A DNA stretch of 64,000 nucleotides from Kingdonia uniflora. Taxonomy: Eukaryota > Streptophyta > Magnoliopsida > Ranunculales > Circaeasteraceae. Each line of letters starts with the position of its first letter. Positions within the stretch are counted from its first letter, which is position 1. Under the pieces are notes generated by a model. The model saw only the letters and a program-made list of their open reading frames with translations, made no database searches and was not told the DNA's origin. Location of the stretch: positions 2,418,001-2,482,000 of the forward strand of contig JACGCM010001747.1 of assembly GCA_014058105.1 (NCBI GenBank), read 5' to 3'. Below, in pieces: positions 1 to 10,589 of the stretch. A program made the translations under genes and the position numbers.

Positions 1-880
1 TATGGTTTTTCATAGGTTTCTATTTTGTCGTCCCCTATCGTAATAAGTTGAACAACCATCGACAGTGATCGAACGATTTTGAGATGAAACAATTTATTGC
101 GGCAATCTTCCCTGCTAACTTCAGGACGTCTTTCTTTGCTCTGGGGGAAGGCATGGATAACAGTATGCAGATTTGATCTAGATCGGCCTCAATTCCGCGC
201 TTGCTGATCAAGTAACCCATGAATTTCCCTGATTGAACCCCGAACTGGCATTTGTCAGGGTTGAGTCTCATCTTGTAGAGACGAAGGATATCAAAGGCCT
301 TTTGCAAATCTGCAATGTGGTTTTCCTTCTTAAAACTTTTGCATAACATATCGTCTATATAGACCTCCATTATTTTTCCGAGATGATCCTTGAACATTTA
401 GGTCATCAACCGCTGGTAGGTAGCTCCAACATTCTTGAAACCGAATGGCATGACTTTGTAGCAATATAAGTCGTGCTCTGTAATGAAAACTGTCTTCTCT
501 TGATCTTTAGGTAGCATAGGTATCTGGTTGTAGCCTGATGCGGCATCCATCATAGACATGATCTCGTGCCCTGACGTAGAGTCGAGCAGGTTATTGATAA
601 CTGGGAGTGGGAAACTGTCTTTCAAAGTATGCTTGTTAAGGTTGGTGAAATCCACGCATACCCTGACCTTCCCATTCCTCTTTGGTACCGCTACGATGTT
701 TGATATCCATTCTGGATAATTGTTCTTGCAGATAATACGGACTTCGATGAGTTTTTCGATTTCCTTGTTAACCTCATCGCGAAGTCTTGGTGCTAAGGTC
801 CTCTATTTTTGTTTGATAGCGACGATGTTGTCCTTCAAATTGAGATTATGAAAAGCTAGGTTCAGATCGATACCCAACAT
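1..880 (-). pseudogene. Ty3/gypsy reverse transcriptase, decayed
   Basis: Reverse-transcriptase region of the Tat-like element. Visible blocks from N to C are YPEWISNIVAVPKRNGK (about 715-665), the VDFTNLNK motif near 655, the VMPFGFKNVGATYQRLM block (about 450-400) and the catalytic YIDDM motif near 360-345, followed by LNPDKCQFGV. A stop codon at 398-400 separates two open stretches where the family normally reads through, and another lies upstream near 805. The N-terminal part (about 880-780) is the poorly conserved linker that follows protease. RNase H would begin left of position 1. Confidence 0.85.
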
Positions 881-1446
881 CTTGTGAAACGTCCAGGCAA
901 AGACGTCAATGTTGTCTTTAAGGAACTAGACGAGAGTGTTGCGCTCTGTAGGGGTCAGATGGGTTCCAATATATGTTCCTCGTTTGTATCCACTGATTTC
1001 AATGTATTATGTAGTCTCTGCGTTGGGCAAATGTTGCCCGGTAGTGTTAAATGTATAGTTTTATGTAATGTTTTCTGTTGTCTTCTGTAATTACTATGCG
1101 AGTTAATGTTCGGAAGGTGTTGGTTCGATGACGACATAATTTTTGCAGGCTTGAGCTAATTTCTAACTTCCTTTTATTTCGTACACACTACCCTCTCACT
1201 CAAAACATAATGCCAAGTGATAGGTTGATGGAATAACGTGTATATTGTGTAACCAGCAACGACCCATGATCCCTAGATACCGGGACTTTGTGTTGACGAC
1301 ACAAAAGATGCGTCCAGTATCACCGGCCCTGCGGTGATGGGGAGCACGATCTTCCCCACACGTTCTTCCGTGGACCCGTTGAAACCACAGACATCAACAT
1401 CACTGGGCTGAACCTTATCGGCCAGACCCATCTGGTCGATTATGTT

Positions 1447-1866
1447 CTAAAAAAGGAGTTCAATGGTGCTGCCCGTGTCGACCATCATCGTATGAAGTAC
1501 CATGTTCTGCATTTTCAACATGATTACTAAGGCATCATGGTGAGGATAGTTGACGTGCCGAACGTCACAATCGTCAAAAGAGATTTCAATTCGCTGAGAG
1601 CTGGATATTGGGATTAAACGAGCTTTTTTATCCTGTATGGATAGATGATGACATTGGGCGATTCGCCTTCGCTTGCTTCTGTTCGACTCTTTGACGACCT
1701 GGATTTCCACGAGATGGCAGAGGGAGATATTGTACAAATACTTTTCAGTCGCGGGCTCCTCAGTTTGCACAGTTGCAGTAGGGTTTTTGTAACTCCTGTT
1801 CTTATAACTCTCCAGATCCACTATGTATTCATGCATTTGCCCATCTGCGAAGATATACTCCAACAA
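1447..1866 (-). pseudogene. Ty3/gypsy aspartic protease region
   Basis: A 139-codon open stretch ending with the retroviral-type aspartic protease signature VDTGST followed by IELLF, near 1480-1450. The first 100 residues correspond to the gag-protease linker and the substrate-flap side. A stop directly after the active-site block removes the remainder of the protease, so it cannot be functional as read. It lies between gag (from 1903) and reverse transcriptase (to about 880), as expected for Ty3/gypsy order. Confidence 0.75.
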
Positions 1867-1902
1867 TCGTTGTAGGGCAAAACATTGCTCTATTTCATAA
1901 TG

Positions 1903-3340
1903 TCAGACCTTATGGTAGATGCAGTACGGTTTGTTCTCGATCGACTGTAGGTATTGTACATTTTGGAAGAATCTCTCTTTCTGCAATATAGGATATATGT
2001 TAGTAATAGTCACATTCATCTTCGGAAGGTAAGGGCGAGGCAAGTTACTTCCCTTCCAAGGTCGCTCGTCGTTGGATTTGGCCCATTTTTTGTCTCCTCC
2101 TTGGTCTGATGTTCGATTAAAATCAGAATGGTTTGGCTGACCTCGAGCTGTCAGCGTTGATTTTTGAGGTTGTTGTCTGTCGGACACCATCCGTTCTAGG
2201 TTGATGTATTCGTTGACCTTTTCGATCATGTCTTCAAGTGTGGTTGGTCTGCTGAAGACGTGGTACTCCTTTGCTCGGCCATCAACTAGTAAGGCGTTGG
2301 TGAAAGCAGAATAGTAATCTTCTGGTCGAGTCAATCCACTTTTTGAGCTAATTCCAGGAACTTTTTGGTAAACATCTTGAGTTTTTCTCATGGCATCTGT
2401 TTTAGGCTGAACAGAGAATACAAGTTCTCTTCCTTATCTCTGTTGTGCGAGTAGTTCTTAACGAAGAGCTCGCATAAATGTTTGAAAGTCGTGATAGACC
2501 CTTCAAGTAGTGTGTAGAACCAATGCAAGGGCTCGCCTGATAGGCTGGTAGGAAAGAACCGACATAGAATGTGGTTAGATGTGGAATGCAGGCCTAGAGC
2601 GTCTTTGAACTCTTGAACGTGCTCCACTGGATCAGTCCCTTTGTACTTTTGGATCTTTGGAGTGTGAAACTCGGTAGGAACCTCACCATCCAAGAGCTCT
2701 TGGGCGATCGGTCTCTTCTGTAACCTGTTGTGGATCCCTTTTGTCGGCGTGTGGGCTTTGAGCAATTCTTTGATCTGCTTTTCGACATTCTCTTGTGTGA
2801 CATATGCACGAGCTGTGATGGTTGGTCGTGTGACACACCCTTCTCTAGGTTTGTGGTCACCACTCCCTTTACTTAGACGTTCCTTCACTGGGACTCGAAC
2901 TCTTCGAGGTAGATTTTTAGTCTGTCTGGCCCTCGCTAGGTTGCTATCTACTTCCTGTTGGATCTCCTAGATCGGGGAGGGATCCATATCTTATTGTTGA
3001 CGGTTAGATCGAAGCACACCTCCCTTGTGAACGCCCTTCGCAAGAGGCCCTATTCTGTCATAGACGAAAATTCGTGACCCCTCAGGTAGTACGACCTTGT
3101 TCTTATGTGCAGCAGCCTACTGACCTTGTAAGATTTTTAGTGTACCTTGGACACTTACGAGTTGATGTTCTAGGGTTGCGCGTTGTTCTATTTCTGAGTT
3201 CAGAGTGGCCCTCAAATCTGCTAAAGCTGCGTTATCTTCCACCTGGACGATCGGCGCGCTTTGACCCGGAGGTGATATTTTGAGTAAAAGGTGATCAGTG
3301 GCGTTTGAGATAATGGATTTGAGAATTTCAATTCCCACAG
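1903..3340 (-). pseudogene. Ty3/gypsy gag
   Basis: Gag nucleocapsid region read in three pieces (about 3340-3117, 2888-2388, 2391-1903). The middle piece contains the retrotransposon gag core: YKGTDPVEHVQEFKDAL, then FFPTSLSGEPLHWF and the FVKNYSHNRDKE block near 2450. The rightmost piece is rich in charged and Gln residues, consistent with a coiled coil. Stops at about 3117 and 2990 and a frame change at about 2390 break it. No ATG could be fixed for the N-terminus because the open stretch begins right at the primer-binding site. Confidence 0.75.
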
Positions 3341-3349
3341 ACGGCGCCA
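3341..3349 (-). other. Primer-binding site of the Tat-like element
   Basis: TGGCGCCGT on the minus strand, two bases inside the LTR edge (LTR begins TGTAATAGCC on the plus strand at 3352). The TGGCGCC core is typical of Tat/Athila elements primed by tRNA-Asp or tRNA-Arg. Confidence 0.75.
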
Positions 3350-3351
3350 AA

Positions 3352-3703
3352 TGTAATAGCCTAATTTTGATATACAGACTTAGCCTTTACACTAAATATA
3401 TTTAGAACGTTCAAGAATAATAGACAACAAGACAATTTTAGCGTAAAAAACCCCTGAATAGGCTAAAAACTACAACCTCTCCTGAGGATTTTGAGAAAGT
3501 GTTGATCTTATTCCAATTGCTAGTCTATTACAATGAACTTCTTGAGAATATAAGATGATAGGATAGGAACTTTTCTATGGAGAGTGTTCCGTCCCTCATC
3601 TGCAGTTCTCGAGGTCTTTTTATAGGTTTCATATTATGACCGTTTGAAGACCATAAAGTCCCTTATGACATACGTTTTACATTTTTACTACTAGACATAG
3701 AAT
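3352..3703 (-). repeat. 5' LTR (partial) of the Tat-like gypsy element
   Basis: Begins TG at 3352 next to the primer-binding site. A TATA-like CTATAAAAAG lies on the minus strand near 3616-3625, in keeping with an LTR promoter driving leftward transcription. The distal end is not seen: the copia LTR starts at 3704, and no continuation of this LTR is visible after that copia element ends at 10091. Confidence 0.6.
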
Positions 3704-4429
3704 TATTGGAAAAGTCCACATGTTTTAGTTGATTTGAATGTTCAACTTGGTGTTTCTATTTAGTCCCACATTGGATAAGTGAATAAAGGATTTTCAATTT
3801 ATTATGAGTTGCACACTACTATCATGTGTAGCATGTATAAGTATGTGGCACCTTCGCATGCGTGTGAAACGAGTGTGTGAAGGCTTGATATATGGGGATG
3901 CCCATGGGCTTGCTTGCACAACCCGATCCATGACCCACCTAGACTATTTATAAGTTTATGATTCGGCCTTGAGCCATGGGGATTTCTAGTTTACACAGTC
4001 ATTTTATGCTTTTTGGGGTGTTTATTCAGGAATTGGTTACTCTCTCCAAGAGTTACAACTCTTCACAAAGGTATGTCTTGGGGTACAACCCTGCCAATAT
4101 GTGCCTTTATTAGTCGCTTTCTCCTCTATAGATAGTTCTTTTCGGTATTATTTGAAACACAAAAGAAGAAGAAGAAGAAGAAGAAGAAAATAATCCAGAA
4201 TCTCTTTAATTTTTGTTGCTTCCTTCTTAAGAGTAATATCACAGATAGTTCGACAGGCGTATCGATTTGAGTATTTCAAGTCTATACAATTTGATCATTG
4301 TATCTTGGGAGACATACATCGCAGGGTGAAATCTGTCTTAAAGAAATTGCAATGACTACAAGCCTCGATCATCGGTTTTCAATTTCCTTTTCGTTTATTT
4401 TCGTTTCGTTTCTGAATACATGCTCAACA
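3704..4429 (+). repeat. 5' LTR of the Tork-like copia element
   Basis: Starts TATTGG and ends GCTCAACA; aligns along its whole length with 9370-10091. It contains a conserved CCCACATTGGATAAGTG block near 3764 and an (AAG)n run at 4163-4189 that is absent from the 3' LTR, so that run expanded after insertion. No clear initiator-Met primer-binding site follows the LTR. Confidence 0.85.
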
Positions 4430-4470
4430 ATCTTAAGACAAATTTTATATCTTATTTATGTTTGAGTTTT

Positions 4471-5290
4471 ATGAAGATGTCGATTAATGAAACTGTTCGT
4501 GTTCATCAAGAGAAGTCGGAGAAGTCAATGGAGCGGAGTTCAAACGTTGGCAGCTAAAGATATTGTTTTATCTGACAATACTAAACCTTGCCAAATTTCT
4601 GCAGGAAGGTTCCCCTATTCTCAAAGATAGTAAAACTGATAAGACCACCATCGTTGTTGTGAAGGCATGAAGATATTCTGATTTTATGTGTAGGAACTAC
4701 ATTTTGAATAGGTTGGATGATAAACTGTATAATGTTTATAGTTCACTCAAGACTGCCAAGGAACTATGGGATTCCCTGGATAAGAAGTACAAGACAAAAG
4801 ATGCATGAACAAAGAAATTTATTGTCGACAGATTCTTTAACTTCAAGATGTTGATTATAAGTCAGTAATCAGTCAAGTGCAAGAGCTGGAAATTATCCTA
4901 CATGAAATTCATGTAGAATGAATGATTATGAGAGAGTCATTTCAGGTTGCTTCATTGATTGAAGAATTACCTTCATCCTGGAAGGAATTTAAGAATTATT
5001 TGAAGCACAAGCGCAAGGAGATGAAGTTTGGGGACTATTTAATCGTACATTTGAGGATTGAAGAAGACAATTGCAACAGTGAGAAAGCGATTAGAATTGG
5101 TTTGTTGGAATTAAAAGCTAATATTGTTAAAGGAAATCCTTCAAATAATAAGGGTAAATCACATAAGAAAAATGGGAAGAAGAGTAAAAACCCTAATCTG
5201 GGATCGACTGGAAAAGACTTTAAGAAGTTTTTTTGGAACTACCATACATGCGGAAAGAAGGCACCAAGCAAAGGACTGCAGGATAAATAA
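4471..5290 (+). pseudogene. Copia gag (Tork-like), decayed
   Basis: Gag begins with an ATG at 4471 and is broken by several stops before an open stretch at 4922-5290 that carries the copia gag core ELPSSWKEFKNYLKHKRKEM. The zinc-knuckle region (5240-5285) is split between frames: CGKK in one and HQAKDCR in the next, showing a frameshift inside the knuckle. Confidence 0.8.
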
Positions 5291-5299
5291 AGGCAAGTT

Positions 5300-6530
5300 A
5301 TCCAAGAACCAGCCCCCTCAAGCCAACGAGTCTGAAATAGAGAACCTTTATGCTGTGGTCTCTGAAATTAACTTGGTTAGTAACACCAAAGATTGGTGGA
5401 TTGATACTTGAGCAACATGCCACATTTGTTCTGACAAAACCCAGTTTTTGTCATATAAAAAAGTAGACAATGATGAAAAACTGTACTTGGGAAACTCTGT
5501 AACTTATGTGGTTGAAGGAGTTGGAAATATTATCCTGAAATTCACATCAGAAAAAGAACTTACTTTGAATGAAGTTCAGCATGTTCCTGATATTCGTAAG
5601 AATTTGGTATCTGAAGTGATTTTAAGCAAGAAGTATTTTAGTCTTGTATTTGAGTCGAACAAATGTGTCTTGACTAAGAGTATAATGTTTGTATGAAAGG
5701 GCTACTTATGTGATGGGTTGTTTAAGTTCAATGTTGATGTAACCCTAGTGATTATCAATAATATTGAAGGTTCTACTTATATTATTAAGTCCTTTAATGC
5801 TTGGCATGAACAATTAAGCCATATTAATACTGGTTCGTTACGTAAATTAATGAACTTAAGATTATTACCTAAATTCAGCATTGATTGCAAACATAAATGT
5901 ACAACATGTGTTGAAGCAAAGTTTGTAAAACAACCCTTTCATTCAATTGATAAAAGGAAGACAGAACCTCTCAAATTAATACATAGCGATTTATGTGACC
6001 TAAAATTCGTTCAAACAAGAGGTGGGAAAAACTATTTCATTACTTTTATCGATGACATTGTACTAGGTATAGTTATGTGTATCTACTCTGAAGTAAAGGT
6101 GAAGCATTAGAGATGTTTACTCTTTACAAAATGAGGTTAAAAATCAACTTGACAGGAAGATTACAACCTACTGTCAGATAGAGGTGGTGAATATGTTTCA
6201 TCAATTTTTGAAGAGTTTTGTGCTCAGAAAGAGATTGTTCACCAAACCACAATACCTTATACACCTAAGAAAAATAGAGTTGATGAGAGGAAAAATAGAA
6301 CTTTGAAAGATATGGTAAATGTCATGCTGATTAGTTCTGGTTTACCACAAAATTTGAGAGGGGGGGAGGGGAAGCTTTACTTTCGGCAAACTAGTTACTC
6401 AATAAGATTCCTAATAAGAAGACTAATAACATTCTTTATGAACTTTGGAAATGTAGAGTACCTTCTTTTAAATTCACGAAAGTGTAGAGGTGTCTTGCAA
6501 AAGTGCAAGTTCCAGTTCCCAAACGTGTAA
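5300..6530 (+). pseudogene. Copia protease and integrase (Tork-like), decayed
   Basis: Protease signature near 5395-5420 reads WWIDT followed by a stop where the catalytic Gly is expected. The integrase zinc finger (HEQLSHINTGSLRKL, then CTTCVEAK) is at 5800-5930. The first catalytic Asp lies in LIHSDLCDLKF (about 5975-6010). Downstream segments are shifted between frames, ending around NSRKCRG at 6480. Confidence 0.8.
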
Positions 6531-6879
6531 ATTGGGACCAAAAACCATTGACTGTATTTTTATTGGCAAGGCTAATAATAGTAGTGCATTCAGATTTCTA
6601 GTACACAAATAAGAGATCATTGATATACATAAGAATGCAATCATAGAATCACGTGATGTTATATTCTTTGAGAATATTTTTCTGAGCAAAATAAGTGATA
6701 CTGTGAATTATTTGAAATGATCACATGATGTTGCTTCAAGTGGTGATCTTCAGCCTAAAAGTTCTGAACAAACTCCAGAACAAACTTATGAACAAGCTGC
6801 AAAACTTAGATGCGGCAAACGGGTTAAGACCGCATCTGTAAGAATCGGTTAAGAGTATTTAACTAACATGTTAGAGAAT

Positions 6880-8084
6880 GAGCCTCAAACCTTCAAAGAG
6901 GCCATGTCAACTCCTGGAGCTCATAGTTGGAAAGAGGCAGTGCATAGTAAAATTGATTCTATTATGCAAAAATCATACGTAGGAGTTGGTAAATCTCTCA
7001 CCTGATAACAAACTAATAGGTTGCAAATAGATCTTCAAAAGGAAGATAAAACCTGATGGTTTTATAAACAAGTACAAGGCGCGACTTGGTGTTAAGGGAT
7101 TTAGGCAAAAGGAAGGCCTAGATTACTTTGACACTTATTCACCAGTTACAAGGATAATGTCTATACGAATGTTGATAGCTATTGCAGCTTTGCATAAGTT
7201 TAAAATATATCAAATGAATGTGAAAATTGTTGGATTTTCCATCTATACCGGTATTACTCAATATTTTATCTTTCGGTTCACGAGCACACGTGTTAATAGG
7301 TCGTATAGGTATTTTTGGTCGTGCCCAATTGTTATACTAAGTTAAGGTTGGTCGGACCTAGTGTTACTCTTTATCAGGGTTTGAGGGTATAGTGGGAAGA
7401 CCACTCAAACCCTATCATGTTAAATAGAGAGGAAGTCACTCTTGGAGGCTATAACACATAAAACTATCCTCTTACAACCAATCTAAGGGAAGACTCCACT
7501 CAAGCTCATGAGAATTTACAAAAATAGGAGAAGAGGTTAGTAAAATCATTTTCATATCCTTTCATTGATCGTAGTAATTGTATGAAATTCATACAAAAAT
7601 TGTTTTTTTAAATGGTGAATTAGATGAAGAAATTTATATGAACCAACCTGAAGGGTTTATTGTCAAAGGACAAGAACACAAAGTTTGTAAACTTGTGAAG
7701 TCCTTATATAGATTAAAACAAATGCCCTTATAATGGCATGCAAAGTTTGATCGTGTTATGATCAAGGATAGATTTAAAATTAATGAATGTGACAAATGCG
7801 TTTATTATAAACGCATTGACGATGCATGCGTGATTGTATGTCTATATGTAGACGATATGCTGATTTTGGGGGCTAATATTAACGTAATAAAGTCCACAAA
7901 GAAAATGTTGACCAAGAACATCGACATGAAGGACTTAGGTATTGTAGAAGTTATTCTTGGAATCAAGATTAACAGGACATCACAGGGAATTATGTTGTCA
8001 CAAGCACATTATATAGAAAATGTGTTTAAGAGATTCAATAAGTTTAAGTGTAAAGGTGTTGAAACAATATTTGATAGAACTTAA
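6880..8084 (+). pseudogene. Copia reverse transcriptase (Tork-like), split by a solo LTR
   Basis: RT begins around the EAMSTPGAHSWKEAV-like block near 6900, continues through FRQKEGLDYFDTYSPVTR (7100-7150) and is cut at 7227 inside the MDVK-type motif. It resumes at 7601 with LNGELDEEIYMNQPEGF. The catalytic YVDDMLILG block is at about 7845-7870 and KDLGIVEVILGIKI follows near 7935. Premature stops occur near 7016 and 7730. Confidence 0.85.
7228..7595. mobile_element. Solo LTR inserted in the copia RT, TSD AAAAT
   Basis: Starts TGTTGG, ends TACA and is flanked on both sides by AAAAT (7223-7227 and 7596-7600). Removing it and one repeat rejoins the RT reading into the expected KI-VFLNGELDEE type sequence (with a run-of-T indel). 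The 368-bp insert has no coding capacity and carries the TG...CA ends and 5-bp duplication of an LTR, so a solo LTR left by LTR-LTR recombination is the simplest reading. Orientation was not determined. Confidence 0.8.
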
Positions 8085-8109
8085 AACTTCGTAAAAAACA
8101 TGGAAGAAA

Positions 8110-8800
8110 GCGTTTCTCAACTTGAGTACTCACGTATCATAGGCAGTCTTATGTATATTATGAACTGCACCAAATCCCGAATATTGCTTATGCAGTAAGT
8201 AAATTGAGTCGTTATACGAGTAATCTAGGAGATGCACAATGGGTAGCACTAGTTAGGGTTATAAAGTACTTAAAGTACACCTTAAACTATGGTTTGCACT
8301 ATACTGCTTATCCAGCTGTACTTGAAGGATATAGTGACGCAAACTGGATATCAGATTCTGACGAGTTAAAATCCACTATTGGATATGTCTTCACATTTGG
8401 AGGTACAGCAGTGTCATGAAAATCTCAAAAACAAACATGTATAGCTTAATCCACTATGGAATATGAGTTCATTGCATTGGACAAAGTTGGAGAAGAAATA
8501 GAATGGTTTCGAGAGTTTCTAGAGGATATTTCTTTATGGCCACAACCTGTGCCTGCTATATATCTTCATTGTGATAATCAAGCAACATTATCAAGGGCTA
8601 AGAATTAAGTGTATAATAGTAAGTCACGACATATACGTCGCAGACACAATAAAGTTAAGTAGTTACTTGCAAATGGAATAATATCCATTGACTTTGTAAA
8701 GTCTCAAGACAATCTAGCGGATCCATTTACAAAAGGGTTATCGAAAGGGCAATTATATTGGACATCAAAAGGAATGGGATTAATGCGGCTAATCCAAGAG
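8110..8800 (+). pseudogene. Copia RNase H and 3' end of pol
   Basis: RNase H is recognisable by [15 protein letters not shown] and [20 protein letters not shown] (8260-8395), then the STMEYEF-type motif near 8450, the HCDNQA motif near 8570 and DFVKSQDNLADPFTKGL at about 8690-8740. Stops at 8417 and near 8607 interrupt it. The stretch to 9360 holds the 3' untranslated region with no further coding signal. Confidence 0.8.
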
Positions 8801-9369
8801 TAATCTCAATGGTAACCTAACCTAGTTGACCGAAGGATCCCAAGATCTAGGTTTAATAGGAAAACTAGTTGAGGGCTATTCACCTAAGTGCTGCGGAGAT
8901 TAGGTCTTTGTTTTATTCCTGATATAACAGTATAACTTACAACGAGTTTTAGGGTAAACTTTATTTTTAATAATTCATATAGTTTGTGTATACAAGTAGA
9001 GTATGACAGGGTACTCTTAATAGAAAATCACCTATATAAGTGAGAAGTGAGGGCCGCTTCCATGAGAATTGAGATGGCTAAATTATCAAATAACACTTAT
9101 GAATCCAAGATTATCCAGGGCCGAAATGGACACAACTTTTAGAACTGTCTATGACAGGAAAGGAACTGTGTGAATATTATTATCTGGGTATACACCAACA
9201 ACTGAACAGTTTAAGATATCATGTTCATTGATTAGCCAAGTATATCCGATAGTTTTTCACTAGGGAAGGTTCAAGTCCACAAGACACCTTCTTTGATGCA
9301 GAACCATTCCTAACCTTCCTCTCATCATTTTTTTTTCGACTTTGCCATTATTATTCAAATGTGGGGGAT

Positions 9370-10091
9370 TATTAGAAAAAGAAAACCCACATGTTTTAGT
9401 TGATTTGAATGTTAAACTTGGTGTTTCTATTTAGTCCTACATTGGATAAGTGAAAAAAGGATTTCCACTTTATTATGGGTTGCACACTACTATCATGTTT
9501 AGCATGTATAAGTAGGTGGCGCCCTCACGCGTGTATGAAGTGAGTGTGTGAAGACTTGCTATATGGAGACGCCCATGGGCTTGCTTGCACGAACCGGCCC
9601 ATGACCCACCTAGATTATTTATAAGTCTATAATTCGACCTTGGAGCCATGGGGATTTCTAGTTTATACTTAGTCATTTTATGTTTCTACTTTTTAGGGTG
9701 TTTATTCAGGAGTTGGTTAATTTTTCTAAGAGTTACAACTCTTTACAGAGGTGTATCTTGAGGTACAACCCTACCAACAGGTGTTTTGATTAGTTACCTT
9801 CTCCTTTATATATAGCTTATTTACGTATTATTTGAAACACATAAAAAATCCCGAATCTCTTTGATTTTCATTGCTTCCTTCTTGAGAGTAGTATCACAGA
9901 TAGTTCGACAGGCGTATTGACTTGAGTGCTTCAAGTATGTATGATTTGATCATTGTATCTTTGGAGATAGACGCCATTAACTGTGAAGCATTATATGCAG
10001 GGTGATTTGTTTTAAGGAAATTGTAGTTACTGCAAACCTCGATCACCGGTTTTCGTTCATTTTTGTTTCATTTCTGAACACATGTTCAACA
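9370..10091 (+). repeat. 3' LTR of the Tork-like copia element
   Basis: Starts TATTAG right after the purine tract GTGGGGGAT (9361-9369) and ends GTTCAACA at 10091. Aligns with the 5' LTR at 3704-4429 with many substitutions, indicating an old insertion. The short reading frame on its minus strand is incidental. Confidence 0.85.
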
Positions 10092-10589
10092 GACTTTAAC
10101 TTTAGAACTTGAGGAGAAATAGAAGATCCAGGTCCATCCAGGAAATAAAGACCATCTTCTTCACGTTTACTGCCAATCATCTTTTATGATACCAGATCCT
10201 GAAAAACAACATAATCAGGAAATAAGGTTATACTGTAGTTTTTATTTCTTATAATTTTACTAACAAAAAGAAGATTAACATCCAACTGAGGGACATGAAG
10301 AACATCAGGTAAAGAAAGAGAATCTGTAATCGGAATACAAACCTTCCCTACAATAGAAATCTTAGTTCCATTGGCAAGACGAACAGTCCGTCGCCATGAA
10401 TTAGAAGCATAAGACCGAAAAAGAGAAAACATACCAGTCATATTATCGATGGCATGAGTCAACAATCCATGGCAAAGTCAGAGATGCAGAAATACTATTT
10501 GTGGATATGAAGTTACCTATATGAGAAGCTGTCGATGTGGAAGACATAGACATATGCTGTCAGAACCTGTCGGTATGGTCATGTAGAAA
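10092..10589 (-). pseudogene. Copia protease/integrase fragment
   Basis: On the minus strand, from 10589 leftward: a protease entry that reads SLTLPWIVDS, then VLHVPQLDVNLLFVSKI near 10300-10250, then DYVVFQDL and a block ending DGPGSSISPQ near 10110. These are the protease-to-integrase boundary motifs of a copia polyprotein, opposite in orientation to the element on its left. The fragment stops exactly at the copia LTR edge at 10092 and has no LTR of its own here. Confidence 0.75.

Larger units (their letters stand above)
1..3703 (-). mobile_element. Ty3/gypsy (Tat-like) LTR retrotransposon, partial
   Basis: Going leftward on the minus strand the order is LTR, primer-binding site, gag, protease, reverse transcriptase, so this is the 5' half of a Ty3/gypsy element whose RNase H, integrase and 3' LTR lie beyond position 1. 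The RT wording (FTNLNK, YIDDML) and a primer-binding site TGGCGCCGT, which suits tRNA-Asp or a similar tRNA rather than initiator tRNA-Met, point to the non-chromovirus Tat/Athila group. The lineage is my inference from motif style. Stops and frameshifts interrupt every module, so the copy is dead. On the right its LTR is cut by the next element. Confidence 0.85.
3704..10091 (+). mobile_element. Ty1/copia retrotransposon (Tork-like) with two LTRs
   Basis: Two direct repeats of about 725 bp flank degenerate gag, protease, integrase, reverse transcriptase and RNase H in copia order (integrase before RT). Motif wording (ELPSSWKEFKNYLKHKRKEM, YVDDMLILG, KDLGIVEVILGIKI) resembles the Tork lineage. 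A purine tract GTGGGGGAT sits directly before the 3' LTR. The five bases flanking the element (AGAAT left, GACTT right) do not match, so one flank may have been rearranged. A 368-bp solo LTR (7228-7595) interrupts the RT. Many stops and frameshifts make it non-functional. Confidence 0.9.

Noticed and set aside
1..3703. Endogenous pararetrovirus origin for the gypsy-like pol regions (also at 41821-47453 and 57858-62505)
   Set aside because: LTRs, target-site duplications, integrase domains and primer-binding sites beside LTRs are present, and no movement-protein or coat-protein module was seen; these are LTR retrotransposons.
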